A stretch of 64,000 bases of DNA. It comes from Chloracidobacterium sp. Its GTDB lineage: Bacteria > Acidobacteriota > Blastocatellia > Pyrinomonadales > Pyrinomonadaceae. Both the position numbers and the translations under genes were made by a program. Shown piece after piece: positions 12,229-20,146 of this stretch. The notes beneath the pieces were generated by a model. That model saw only the letters and a program-made list of their open reading frames with translations, ran no database searches and was not told the DNA's origin. Location of the stretch: contig JADJWM010000018.1 in the NCBI GenBank assembly GCA_016716365.1, forward strand, positions 124,001 to 188,000. Direction: 5' to 3'. Every line of letters starts with the position of its first letter. The stretch's first letter is position 1.

Positions 12229-13226
12229 CTAACCGGCAGATAATTGGCTGAAAAGATCGCTGCCGGAGAGGTCCTTGGTCGCGAGTCCGAGGCAGATCTC
12301 GACTTCGTCCGGTTTGAGGCTGAATTTTTCGGTGAGTTCGCTTTTGAACAGACTGAGCACGCGGGCATAACTCTTTTCGAGCCAACGCATTATCGTAGAT
12401 TCATGTATTCGCCCCGAGGGTTTTCATCCCTCGACCGCGATTGCGTTGGAACCATCCTCGCAAAGGTGAAGATTCATTCTCGACAAGCCTTGCGATCTCT
12501 AAGTTTAAGATTATCAACATGATAGAAAAGCAATAGCAGCTTCTCGTGGTCTTCGAGCGAGGCCATGGCCGACGCGAGGGCCGAAACGGTCGCCTTTCGG
12601 TAACGTTCGCGGGCGAGATGGTCCATCATCTCGTCTTCGCCGCCCGGTGCCGTCTCGGCGAAACTCGCATGGGCCATACCTTCGCCGACGTTTTCCGTCA
12701 TCTCATCGAGCGAGACCTCGTCGTGGCTTGCGCGGTGAAGATCGACCAGGGAATGCCAGATCACCGTCCGCAGCCAGCCGCGAAGGGATCCGCGACCCGA
12801 ATAGGTCGAGAACTTCGACACCCGCTCGCCATCGACGATCTTCGTTCCGTAAAGCTCAACGTAAACCTGGTCGATCACCTCCTGGGCATCGACCTCGGTC
12901 TTGGCCAGGTGCCGTGCGACCCGTTCTAGATAAGTACGATGGGCCTGGTCGAACTCCCACCACGCCCGCTCGTTTCCGTTCGCGCATGCCAACGCCAGGA
13001 ACAGGTCGTCGGCCTGGATCTGCGAAAGCAAGCTGTCGACATCGCCAGATTCAAGGTTGCCTTCGGCACCTAAGTACTTAAAAATTGTCCGGGTTAGAGA
13101 GTCCTTGAAGCAGTCGGCCGTGACTCCGAAATTCGGGGCGTTCTCCTGGCACCGAGCGTAGATCAGGTCGATCATCTCGTGATTTTCCGCTGACAGATCC
13201 GCGCTTGTTTTCGCTTCGGTTGGCAT
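12229..13226 (-). pseudogene. Sigma-70 family RNA polymerase sigma factor, interrupted by two frameshifts
   Basis: The first 250 codons encode an ECF-like sigma factor: region 2 includes ARHLAKTEVDAQEVIDQVYVELYG and RGSLRGWLRTVIWHSLVDLHR, and region 4 begins at LEDHEKLLLLFYHVDNLKLR. The frame is then lost near 12497-12500. The sequence continues in another frame as EIARLVENESSPLRGWFQR, and after a second shift at the A-run (12421-12424 on the plus strand) as HESTIMRWLEKSYARVL through FSQLSAG, ending at 12229. The expected intact protein would be about 332 residues. The two lesions look like loss of AG from an AGAGAG run and gain of one A in an AAA run. The gene is either decayed or mis-assembled. 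It pairs with the zf-HC2 gene downstream. Confidence 0.8.
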
Positions 13227-13388
13227 TATCAGTCAGACAGTATAAACCAAGAGCCCGTTAGGGTTCTAGTTATGGACGTTAATGGAACCGCCATTTGCCG
13301 CCTACGGGCCGTTTGAACAGGCCTCGGACTGAAAGGCCCAAAACCGAAAATTGGCCGGCTTATTTCAATTTGTCCGGAAACGGAACGG

Positions 13389-15251
13389 TCACACGCGTCC
13401 CGTCGAAGCGGGCTCAAGCCCCGGTGGTGCATTCCCGTCCGGAAGCTGCCGATCGCGGTCTGAATATTGAAGTTGGAAGAGCTTCCAATAAAGGCCGCGC
13501 GTGGTGAGCAATTCGTTGTGCGAACCGCTTTCGCGAAGCTCGCCGTGGTGGAAGACCATTATGCGGTCGCACTTCTGGATGGTGGACAGGCGATGGGCGA
13601 CGACCATCGAAGTGCGGCTTTCCATTACGCGTTCGACGGCCTGCTGGATGAGCTGTTCGGTCTCGGTGTCGATGGAACTGGTTGCTTCGTCGAGGATCAG
13701 GATCGTTGGGTCGAACGCCAAGGCGCGCGCGAATGAAATGAGCTGCTTTTGCCCGACGCTCAATCCGGCACCCCGCTCGTGAACCTCGAATTGGTACTGG
13801 CCGTCGAGGTGTTCGATAAAATCCGCCGCCTTTACCTCATTCGCGGCCCAACGGATGCGCTCGTCGTCGATATTCTTGTTACCCAGCCGGATGTTGTTTT
13901 CGACCGATCCGCTGAAAAGGAAAACATCCTGCAGCACTACGGCGAAATTCGACCGCAGGTCGTGGAGGTCCCAATCGCGAACGTCCACGCCGTCTAGAAG
14001 TACGTGCCCTTTTTGCACGTCATAGAACCGCATCAGCAAATTCGTCACGGTCGTCTTGCCCGAACCTGTGTGCCCGACCAAAGCGACGCTTTCGCCCGCC
14101 TTGACCGTGAACGAGACATGCTTCATCACCCAATCATTTTCTTTGTAGGCGAACCACACGTTGCGAAACTCGATATCGCCGACCGCCCTGCCGCGTTTCT
14201 TCGGCTGTTCAGGGCTTTTGATTTCGATGTCCAGGTCCAGCAGGATAAAGATCCTGTGCGAAGCTACGATCGCCGCCTGCAGTACGTTGAACTTGTCCGA
14301 CAGATCGCGTATCGGCTGAAAAAGCTGAAGCGAGTACTGGATGAACGACGCCAGGATACCTACGGTCAGTGCCTGTCCGGCCGCCGACAAACCCATTAAA
14401 TACTCGGCCCCGAAAAAGAAGATCACAAAGGCGATCCCGACCGCGCCGATAAAGTCAACCAGCGGGTAAAAGACCGAGTAGTAATAGATGGTATCGATAT
14501 TCGCCTGGCGGTAGTCGTCGTTGATGTCGTGAAAACCTTTCTTCGCCTTTGACTCGGCGTTCATCAACTGAACGGTCTGAGCGCCCGAAATGTATTCCTG
14601 AAGATAGGCATTCAGTCGTGCATTCCGCGTCCGCACGCGGTCAAAGCCTTCGCGGGCGTGTTTGCGGAACCAGTTCGTGGCTGCGAAAAGCAGCGGCACC
14701 GTGATCAGCGATGCGATCGCCAGCTTCCAATCGAGCCAGAACATCATACCGATGATCGCGAAGATCACGACCAGATCACCCAGCACGTCGATCACGCCCG
14801 AGGTGAAAAGCTCGTTCAGAGCGTCCACATCCGATGTCAGCCGCGTGATGATCCGGCCGACCGGATACTTGTCGTAATAAGCTACCTCCTGGTGCTGCAA
14901 TTTGGTGAATATCTCCGTCCGCAGATCGAACATCACCCGCTGCCCGACCATGTTCAGCAGGATTTCCTGGATGTAGGAAAAAATGAATCGGAAAAGGAAC
15001 AGCCCGAAGAATGCGAACGCGAACAGCCAGATCCCGTCGACTTGCTGCGGCACTATAAAATCGTCCACCGCGACCTTCGTGAAATAGGGCTGCAAACTCA
15101 CCAAAACATTGGTGAACAAGGTGAGCGTGAGGGCGATCGCGACCAGCTTCCAATACGGCCTCAGATAACGCAGCAGGCGCTTTGCAACGCGGAAGTCGTA
15201 GGTCTTCCCGATCTTTTCTTCCTCGTGGTATTTCTCGACTTCGCTGGACAT
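13389..15251 (-). CDS. ABC exporter, fused permease and ATPase (MsbA/MdlB-like)
   Basis: A 620-residue half-transporter of the lipid/drug exporter family, expected to work as a homodimer or heterodimer in the inner membrane. Six membrane segments occupy residues about 35-320 (for example LVAIALTLTLFTNVLVSL and LVVIFAIIGMMFWLDW). The nucleotide-binding domain has Walker A GHTGSGKTT near residue 395, Q-loop VLQDVFLFSGS, signature LSVGQ (in place of LSGGQ), Walker B ILILDEATS and the H-loop AHRLSTI. No partner ABC gene is adjacent, so a homodimer is more likely. The substrate cannot be told. The start MSSEVEKYHEEE is the only sensible one. Confidence 0.92.
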   Translation of the reverse strand: MSSEVEKYHEEEKIGKTYDFRVAKRLLRYLRPYWKLVAIALTLTLFTNVLVSLQPYFTKVAVDDFIVPQQVDGIWLFAFAFFGLFLFRFIFSYIQEILLNMVGQRVMFDLRTEIFTKLQHQEVAYYDKYPVGRIITRLTSDVDALNELFTSGVIDVLGDLVVIFAIIGMMFWLDWKLAIASLITVPLLFAATNWFRKHAREGFDRVRTRNARLNAYLQEYISGAQTVQLMNAESKAKKGFHDINDDYRQANIDTIYYYSVFYPLVDFIGAVGIAFVIFFFGAEYLMGLSAAGQALTVGILASFIQYSLQLFQPIRDLSDKFNVLQAAIVASHRIFILLDLDIEIKSPEQPKKRGRAVGDIEFRNVWFAYKENDWVMKHVSFTVKAGESVALVGHTGSGKTTVTNLLMRFYDVQKGHVLLDGVDVRDWDLHDLRSNFAVVLQDVFLFSGSVENNIRLGNKNIDDERIRWAANEVKAADFIEHLDGQYQFEVHERGAGLSVGQKQLISFARALAFDPTILILDEATSSIDTETEQLIQQAVERVMESRTSMVVAHRLSTIQKCDRIMVFHHGELRESGSHNELLTTRGLYWKLFQLQYSDRDRQLPDGNAPPGLEPASTGRV

Positions 15252-15295
15252 CGATAACCTTCGATTCTAGAGAGCAGCGATGCGAATCGCAATGT

Positions 15296-15366
15296 GGAAG
15301 CCCGCGCGCAAGCAAGGGCTTGATATGAGCGTTGAGTATTAGGCCCTTGCTTACGCGCGGGCTTCC
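15296..15366. repeat. Long imperfect palindrome (REP/MITE-like element)
   Basis: A 24-base arm at 15296-15319 (GGAAGCCCGCGCGCAAGCAA followed by GGGC) is the reverse complement, with one mismatch, of 15343-15366. The spacer is 23 bases. There is no T-tract, so it is not a standard terminator. It lies between two divergent genes and resembles dispersed intergenic palindromes of the REP type. A second, smaller palindrome of different sequence occurs at 30700-30736. Confidence 0.6.
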
Positions 15367-15384
15367 GCCCTAGGATCTTTGATC

Positions 15385-15669
15385 ATGTAATGCCCTATTG
15401 ACCAGACAACATTGTCCATGACCGAGCGCCAAGGCGTTGAGATCGATTATTGTCCCAAGTGTCGCGGCGTTTGGCTTGACCGCGGGGAGTTGGACAAGCT
15501 GATCGCCGCCGGGAGCGGAGATGCTGGATCGAGCCGCCGTTCGGAGCCTCCGCCGCAGCAATATCGTGAAGGGCGGCAATCGTATCCGGACGACCGCCGC
15601 TACAAGGACGACTATTACTACAAGGAGAAAAAGAAGGTTTCGTTCCTGAAGGACCTGTTCGATTTTTAA
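15385..15669 (+). CDS. Zinc-ribbon (zf-TFIIB-like) protein, N-terminus apparently damaged
   Basis: The family is a small zinc-ribbon protein of unknown role. The sequence reads CPID ... EIDYCPKCRGVWLDRGELDKLI, the family signature, followed by a Ser/Pro/Gln-rich linker and a basic/aromatic tail (KKKVSFLKDLFDF). The first zinc ligand (codon at 15391) has no intact start before it: the ATG at 15385 is followed at once by TAA. An intact version would follow if TG had been lost from a TGTG, or if the TAA codon were mutated. Otherwise translation would have to begin at TTG 15412, losing the first ligand pair. AGGA at 15372-15375 fits a start near 15385. The amphi-Trp gene follows 6 bases later. 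Confidence 0.65.
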
Positions 15670-15675
15670 GCAATT

Positions 15676-15895
15676 ATGGCAGCCGACCGAGACGTAACGA
15701 AAAAGTATCCAGTCAAGCAATTCATCCAGAAGATCCGCCGCCTTGCCGATGGGCTGGAGGCGCGAGCAATTCACCATCCAAATAGCCGGCGAACGCATCC
15801 GCGTGCCTAAGCACGCGACGGTGAGCGTCGAACACGAACGCGACGAGAGCACCGAGGAGATCGAATTCCAGATCAACTGGAAGAACGACGCCTAG
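15676..15895 (+). pseudogene. Amphi-Trp domain protein, frameshifted
   Basis: From the ATG at 15676 the frame reads MAADRDVTKKYPVKQF ... RRLADGLEA. The matching continuation is in another frame: REQFTIQIAGERIRVPKHAT ... EEIEFQINWKNDA, ending at 15895. Together they give a complete protein of about 73 residues resembling amphi-Trp domain proteins (a small beta-rich domain of unknown function). The lesion, near 15761-15765, looks like loss of CG from a CGCGCG run. It lies 6 bases after the zinc-ribbon gene, so the two probably form an operon. The domain name is from memory of the family pattern; the frameshift is directly visible. Confidence 0.65.
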
Positions 15896-15916
15896 TCGGT
15901 CCGTCTCCGAACGACA

Positions 15917-16405
15917 TTACTTAGTCTTGATTAGCGTTGGCTTAACCGCCTTGAACACCTCATCGGCGGCCGCTGCCGCTTGGTCGATGTTCACCTTCAG
16001 TTCGTCTTTGTCCAGATTGCGGATGCTCAGGTCGATCCGCACGAAAATGTCGCCGTCTTTGTCGACCCCGACCTTGACGCGATCAAGATCGTCATTAAAC
16101 CGCAACAACTTCTGATGCAATTCGGGCGTCGGCTTGAAGTCTTTCTTCACTGCAACGATCGAGAACAGTGTTAGCAGATCTTCGCTGACCGAAATCACGA
16201 CCGTGATATCCTTCTGCACCTTGCCTTCGAATGGAATGGTCCAAACACCATCACCGGCTTTCGTGAATTTGAAGCCAGTCTCGTTGATCACCCGCGCGAC
16301 CTTTTGCGTGTGCGATTCCTGCCCGTGAACGTCCATGCCGATCAACAGCAGGCACGAAACCACTGTAAACATGATCTGAAGCCGATAAGTCTTGTTGGTT
16401 CTCAT
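15917..16405 (-). CDS. Hypothetical exported protein (YbjN-like fold possible)
   Basis: A 162-residue secreted protein. The start at 16405 is preferred for its AAGAGA ribosome-binding site and compact signal peptide (LQIMFTVVSCLLLIGMDVHG). An upstream ATG at 16432 overlaps the racemase stop as ATGA and could be used through translational coupling. The mature part, with VARVINETGFKFTKAGDGVW, TVVISVSEDLLTLFSIVA and LLRFNDDLDRVKVGVDKDG, resembles the type III chaperone/YbjN fold. That is a fold impression, not a family assignment. It is probably co-transcribed with the racemase homologue. Confidence 0.7.
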   Translation of the reverse strand: MRTNKTYRLQIMFTVVSCLLLIGMDVHGQESHTQKVARVINETGFKFTKAGDGVWTIPFEGKVQKDITVVISVSEDLLTLFSIVAVKKDFKPTPELHQKLLRFNDDLDRVKVGVDKDGDIFVRIDLSIRNLDKDELKVNIDQAAAAADEVFKAVKPTLIKTK

Positions 16406-16428
16406 AATTCTCTTTGTGTTAGCAAACC

Positions 16429-17196
16429 TCATTTTCGGACAGCCGCCCCAAGTTTCTCAACTCTGACATTCGGGAGTTTACACCCGAATGCAGTCAAAGC
16501 CGATGATCTCATCGCTTCCAGGCTGCCGGAGGTGAAAAATTCGTCCTTGCCGTGATCCGACAACCGCCAACGGCCGGCCCTCCGGGCCAACTCGGCGGCC
16601 GGGTCGATGAAGATCGTCGAAGGCGAAACAAATTCCCTAAAAATATGTGCGATCGCCGGATAATGCGTGCAGGCGAGCAGGATGTGCGAACAATTTTTTA
16701 GCGGCGAAAGAACTCTCCTGCACTCCGCGCGAAGCTCGCCTGACGAAACATCACCGCTTTCGATCAGACCGGAAAGAGGCTGTGCGATACGCTGTTCTAC
16801 CTCGATGCCACGCTCGGCAAACGCCTTCCGATAGACGCCCGACAGCACAGTTCGCCGCCCGGCGATCAGGCCCAGACGTCTGGGCCTAAGCTTTGCCGTC
16901 ATCTCAACCGCCGCCTCGATCACGCCTTCGATGGTCAAGCCCTGAAGATCGAGGTAGGGAATTACCGTGCTCGCCGCGTTACAGCCGATAACAAGATGTG
17001 TAACGCCTTTTGATCTAAGAAAGCCGAGTACGATATTCAATCGCGCGACCAATTCCGTCCGGGACATCTTGCCATAGGGCGTCACACCGGTGTCGGAAAA
17101 ATAAACGACCGAAACCTCCGGCCCGCGTTCCTTGATCAGCTTGTAAACGCTGATGCCGCCTATGCCCCAATCGATAATACCCAGTCGACCGTTCAT
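16429..17196 (-). CDS. murI: Glutamate racemase family protein (MurI-like)
   Basis: Cofactor-independent amino acid racemase family; MurI makes D-glutamate for peptidoglycan. The 255-residue length fits. Two catalytic cysteines are in place, Cys72 in IGCNAAST and Cys176 in LACTHYP, as is the PYG loop (residues 40-42). Two usually invariant substrate contacts differ: the DSG of the first loop is DWG (Asp9-Trp10-Gly11), and the C-N-T following the first catalytic Cys is C-N-A. The protein may therefore be a paralogue with altered specificity rather than the housekeeping MurI. It overlaps the exported-protein gene at its stop and follows a lipoprotein gene. Confidence 0.8.
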   Translation of the reverse strand: MNGRLGIIDWGIGGISVYKLIKERGPEVSVVYFSDTGVTPYGKMSRTELVARLNIVLGFLRSKGVTHLVIGCNAASTVIPYLDLQGLTIEGVIEAAVEMTAKLRPRRLGLIAGRRTVLSGVYRKAFAERGIEVEQRIAQPLSGLIESGDVSSGELRAECRRVLSPLKNCSHILLACTHYPAIAHIFREFVSPSTIFIDPAAELARRAGRWRLSDHGKDEFFTSGSLEAMRSSALTAFGCKLPNVRVEKLGAAVRK

Positions 17197-17202
17197 TTCC
17201 GA

Positions 17203-17829
17203 TTATTTGAGAACCCAGTCGGGCACGAGGATTTTGTCATAGTCGCCGAGCAGCGTTTCAAAAATTCCGTCGCCGTCAGCGTCCTTTATTGTATAAACGA
17301 ATGGATCTTCGTGAGGATCGCTATTGGACGCAGGCGGGGGCGCTAGCTTTTTGGCGAAAACGGCGTACATAAACACCCGACTATTGACGCTGTACTCCGT
17401 GAAGCCGCCGGATCTAAGCCTTCCTTTCATATATTCCAGATTTGGACCGTCATAGTAAAAATTCTCTGAATACGACTTTGGTGCTTCATAGTCGCAAAAG
17501 ATCAAGATCACCTCAAGCTCTTTTCCGTCTTTTGTTATCCCTTTATCTGTCTGTCTCTCAGTAATATCCTTTACAGCCCCGGATGGTATTGTCCACCCGC
17601 TCTTCTTTATGTAGTCCCTACCCTCAACGACAACCCTATCCCGTGGTTTTAGAGGAGACTTGCTCTCAACGCCTACAGGTGATTGATTCGAAACGGGTGT
17701 AGGGGATTCGTTTTCTGAGATTTGGACGGGCCCACTATTGGCAGCCGGATTAGTCTCCTCAACGGCTTTCGAGCATGACAAGATAGAAAACGCGATCGCT
17801 AGTAAAAATAAAGAAACCAATACTTTCAT
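17203..17829 (-). CDS. Hypothetical lipoprotein
   Basis: A 208-residue protein with a lipoprotein signal (MKVLVSLFLLAIAFSILSC, lipobox ILSC), so it is probably attached to the membrane on the periplasmic side. A Ser/Pro/Asn-rich linker (residues about 24-60) precedes a compact domain with no motif I know, ending in an acidic DADGDGIFETLLGDYDK segment that resembles a calcium-binding DxDxDG loop. The DNA is visibly richer in A and T than its neighbours, which may indicate recent acquisition. It ends 6 bases before the racemase start and may be in the same transcript. Confidence 0.72.
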   Translation of the reverse strand: MKVLVSLFLLAIAFSILSCSKAVEETNPAANSGPVQISENESPTPVSNQSPVGVESKSPLKPRDRVVVEGRDYIKKSGWTIPSGAVKDITERQTDKGITKDGKELEVILIFCDYEAPKSYSENFYYDGPNLEYMKGRLRSGGFTEYSVNSRVFMYAVFAKKLAPPPASNSDPHEDPFVYTIKDADGDGIFETLLGDYDKILVPDWVLK

Positions 17830-17850
17830 GATCGATCACCTATTTTGATG

Positions 17851-19161
17851 TTAAGGATACGTCAACTTTGCCTCCACGCCCCGCTCTACAGGTCCGGAAT
17901 CGAAAGCGACGATGCGCGAATTCCACGCCATGTTCAAGATCTCCATCTTCTGTCCCGGGAAGCGGCTTTCGAGATACCATTTCATCTCGTGCTCTGAGCG
18001 GATCGGGTTGTATTCGAGCATCTTTTTCCAATCCGGGTGCGAGACCAGTTTCTTCAACGCCGCGTCGAATTTGGCGTTTGCTTTTTGGTTCTTCATCGTC
18101 CGCAGCTTGTCCTTTAACAGCCGCGGATATTCACGCGTAGCGACCGGCACCGTCACCATGTCGACGATCAGAAATTTTCCTCCCGGCCGTGTGACGCGCT
18201 TTATCTCGTGCAGCAGCGGGTCCCAGTCGAGGTAGCGGAACGACATCAGTGAAATAACAACGTCGAACGAATCGTCGGCGAACGGGAGTATTGGGCCTTT
18301 TATCTTCTCAAATCTCAGATTTGAGATCTCAGAATTTTTTGCACGCGCCCGATCCAATATCGACGCCGATTCGTCAACGCCTACACCGCTCCCGATCCTC
18401 TCACTTAACGCGTTCAACAAAGCGCCGTTACCGCAGCCGATGTCGAGCACGTCGATCTTGCCCTCGGGCAGATGCTCATTCAGCCAACGCCACTCATCTT
18501 GCCGGACGCGGATGTCCGTGAAAACGGCGTCGTAGAGATCGGCCACCTCGTTATAAGTATCGGCTCCGTTGACGGCCGCGGGCTCGAAGGTCTTCATCAC
18601 TTCGGCCGGCATGAACCCGAGCCGCTTCCGCATTGACGCCAGATAGCCGTGCGATTTCCTGCCCTTGCAGCCGATTGTGTAGAGCGGCTTCGCCGTGCTC
18701 TCACCGGCGGCGGCATATCTCGTTTTGCTTTTCGAGAACGTCGTGTACCAGAAAAACCCGTTCGCGGTGATATTGAAAGTACGGGCAAAGAACGGAGCGA
18801 ACCAGCGAGCAGAGCGGCAACAGTGAAAGAAGGCTGATGCGTCGTCTGAAAATGGGATATCCATTTGCTCCCATTCGTAAGGTGAGAATTGCTCGGGAAA
18901 ATCGACGGTCCCAAACATCGGCCCGTACATCCCCGAATGGCCTACAAAATGAAACTCGCTGAGCATTCGGCCCGCCTCACGGATCTCGGCGATCGCCTGC
19001 AGAACATCGCGTTTGCTCTCGACGGCGCGGCAAACGACGTCGACCTCAGATCCGCCGGCCCGCCTGTCATCGGCGAGCGTTTCGGCAACGACAGGGAACT
19101 GGCCGCCGCCTTTACGGTACCGGGTCGTATAGACGATAAGGATAGTTTTCTCTTCAGGCAT
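17851..19161 (-). CDS. Class I SAM methyltransferase with caspase-like N-terminal domain
   Basis: A 436-residue two-domain protein. The C-terminal part (from about residue 200) is a class I methyltransferase: motif I VLDIGCGNG (residues 238-246), then ILPFADDSFDVVISLMSFRYL and EIKRVTRPGGKFLIVD. The N-terminal part (1-190) begins with a strand (ILIVYTTRY), then has FHFVGHSGMYG (His75) and FFHCCRSARWFAP (Cys114/Cys115). A His-Gly-type turn followed by a Cys after a strand is the arrangement of caspase/CHAT-type cysteine peptidase folds, so this may be a peptidase-like or degenerate domain. That is an inference from the pattern. No signal peptide; cytosolic. Confidence 0.75.
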   Translation of the reverse strand: MPEEKTILIVYTTRYRKGGGQFPVVAETLADDRRAGGSEVDVVCRAVESKRDVLQAIAEIREAGRMLSEFHFVGHSGMYGPMFGTVDFPEQFSPYEWEQMDIPFSDDASAFFHCCRSARWFAPFFARTFNITANGFFWYTTFSKSKTRYAAAGESTAKPLYTIGCKGRKSHGYLASMRKRLGFMPAEVMKTFEPAAVNGADTYNEVADLYDAVFTDIRVRQDEWRWLNEHLPEGKIDVLDIGCGNGALLNALSERIGSGVGVDESASILDRARAKNSEISNLRFEKIKGPILPFADDSFDVVISLMSFRYLDWDPLLHEIKRVTRPGGKFLIVDMVTVPVATREYPRLLKDKLRTMKNQKANAKFDAALKKLVSHPDWKKMLEYNPIRSEHEMKWYLESRFPGQKMEILNMAWNSRIVAFDSGPVERGVEAKLTYP

Positions 19162-19227
19162 TAGATCGACATGGAAAAGCGTCGCCGGGAAAACGGGCGG
19201 CGGGATCTACCTTACTTCTATCAAGGT

Positions 19228-20013
19228 TCAGCGAACCACGTCCGACGCTCGTTTCCCAAATTTCTTGTTGGCCTCGGCCGCCGCCTGCTGAAGGATCCTT
19301 GCTTCCTTCGAGGGGATGTCTATCGTTCGACCGGAGCCGAGCACGACGCGGGCCGGCAGCCCGATCGCCGATTCCTGAAATAATTGCTCGAAGATCACCG
19401 ATGCCGCCAGATAAGAACCGGCCTCGGTCGGGTGGAATCCGTCCTCCGAGAACAATTGAGTACTTCTGTCGATCGTCAATGCGATCAGCCAGGCCTCGCC
19501 GACCGGCAGCAGCGGCCCGTCAAATTCGTTGGCCGCCATCCGGTAAGATTCCCGGACCCCTTCAAAATCGTTTGCCCGGCTGACCGATGGCCACACCATA
19601 TAGATTGCGGGCACGCCGCCGCCTTTGCGAATTTCGGCCGCCAGAAGGCCGCCGTATTCGAGCAGCATCGCGCGGCCTTCTTTCGAAGCCGATGGCCCCT
19701 GCTGCATCACGACGAAGTCCCATTTCTTACCGGTTAGAATTTTCCGGGTTTCTTTTCGATTCCAATGATCTTCGAGCCCGAAATTTGGTAGCGCAGCCAT
19801 CTTGACTTCGAAACGCTTCATGCCCTTCGCCTTTGCAAACGCCTCGACGATCAGCGGCATATCGTTCGCATACGTCAGACTGTTGCCGATGAACAAGATC
19901 TTTGGACCCTCCGGGGACTTCCGGATATCCGAATTGCCCTGGCCGGGGATCGAGATCGTGAACGACAGCAAAAACATGAGCACTGCCGCCACTGCCGGCC
20001 GTCCAAGATGCAT
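19228..20013 (-). CDS. SGNH/GDSL-family hydrolase, secreted
   Basis: A 261-residue exported esterase/lipase-family protein. The start at 20013 is chosen because it begins the signal peptide (PAVAAVLMFLLSFTISIPG); upstream codons read as non-signal sequence. The block I nucleophile is in FIGNSLTYAND (GNS for GDS), and the catalytic Asp/His pair is in SEDGFHPTEAGSYLA (D-x2-H). The VVMQQGPS stretch occupies the position of block III. It is expected to hydrolyse an ester of unknown kind in the periplasm. The gene diverges from the VanW gene, with starts about 130 bases apart. Confidence 0.82.
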   Translation of the reverse strand: MHLGRPAVAAVLMFLLSFTISIPGQGNSDIRKSPEGPKILFIGNSLTYANDMPLIVEAFAKAKGMKRFEVKMAALPNFGLEDHWNRKETRKILTGKKWDFVVMQQGPSASKEGRAMLLEYGGLLAAEIRKGGGVPAIYMVWPSVSRANDFEGVRESYRMAANEFDGPLLPVGEAWLIALTIDRSTQLFSEDGFHPTEAGSYLAASVIFEQLFQESAIGLPARVVLGSGRTIDIPSKEARILQQAAAEANKKFGKRASDVVR

Positions 20014-20146
20014 GAATTTCAACCGCGTAATTTGAATATAAATACTCCTCAACCGGAAAAATTGTACCCCGTGCCCGCGAATGTTTCGAACCCACGCGCA
20101 ACTCATTGAATTTTCAGCGTCTTGGATGTTTAATTACTTTGGAAAT

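Noticed and set aside
12474..12480. TGA ending the sigma factor frame as a recoding site
   Set aside because: The homology resumes in a different frame, upstream of the TGA, so this is a frameshift and not stop readthrough.
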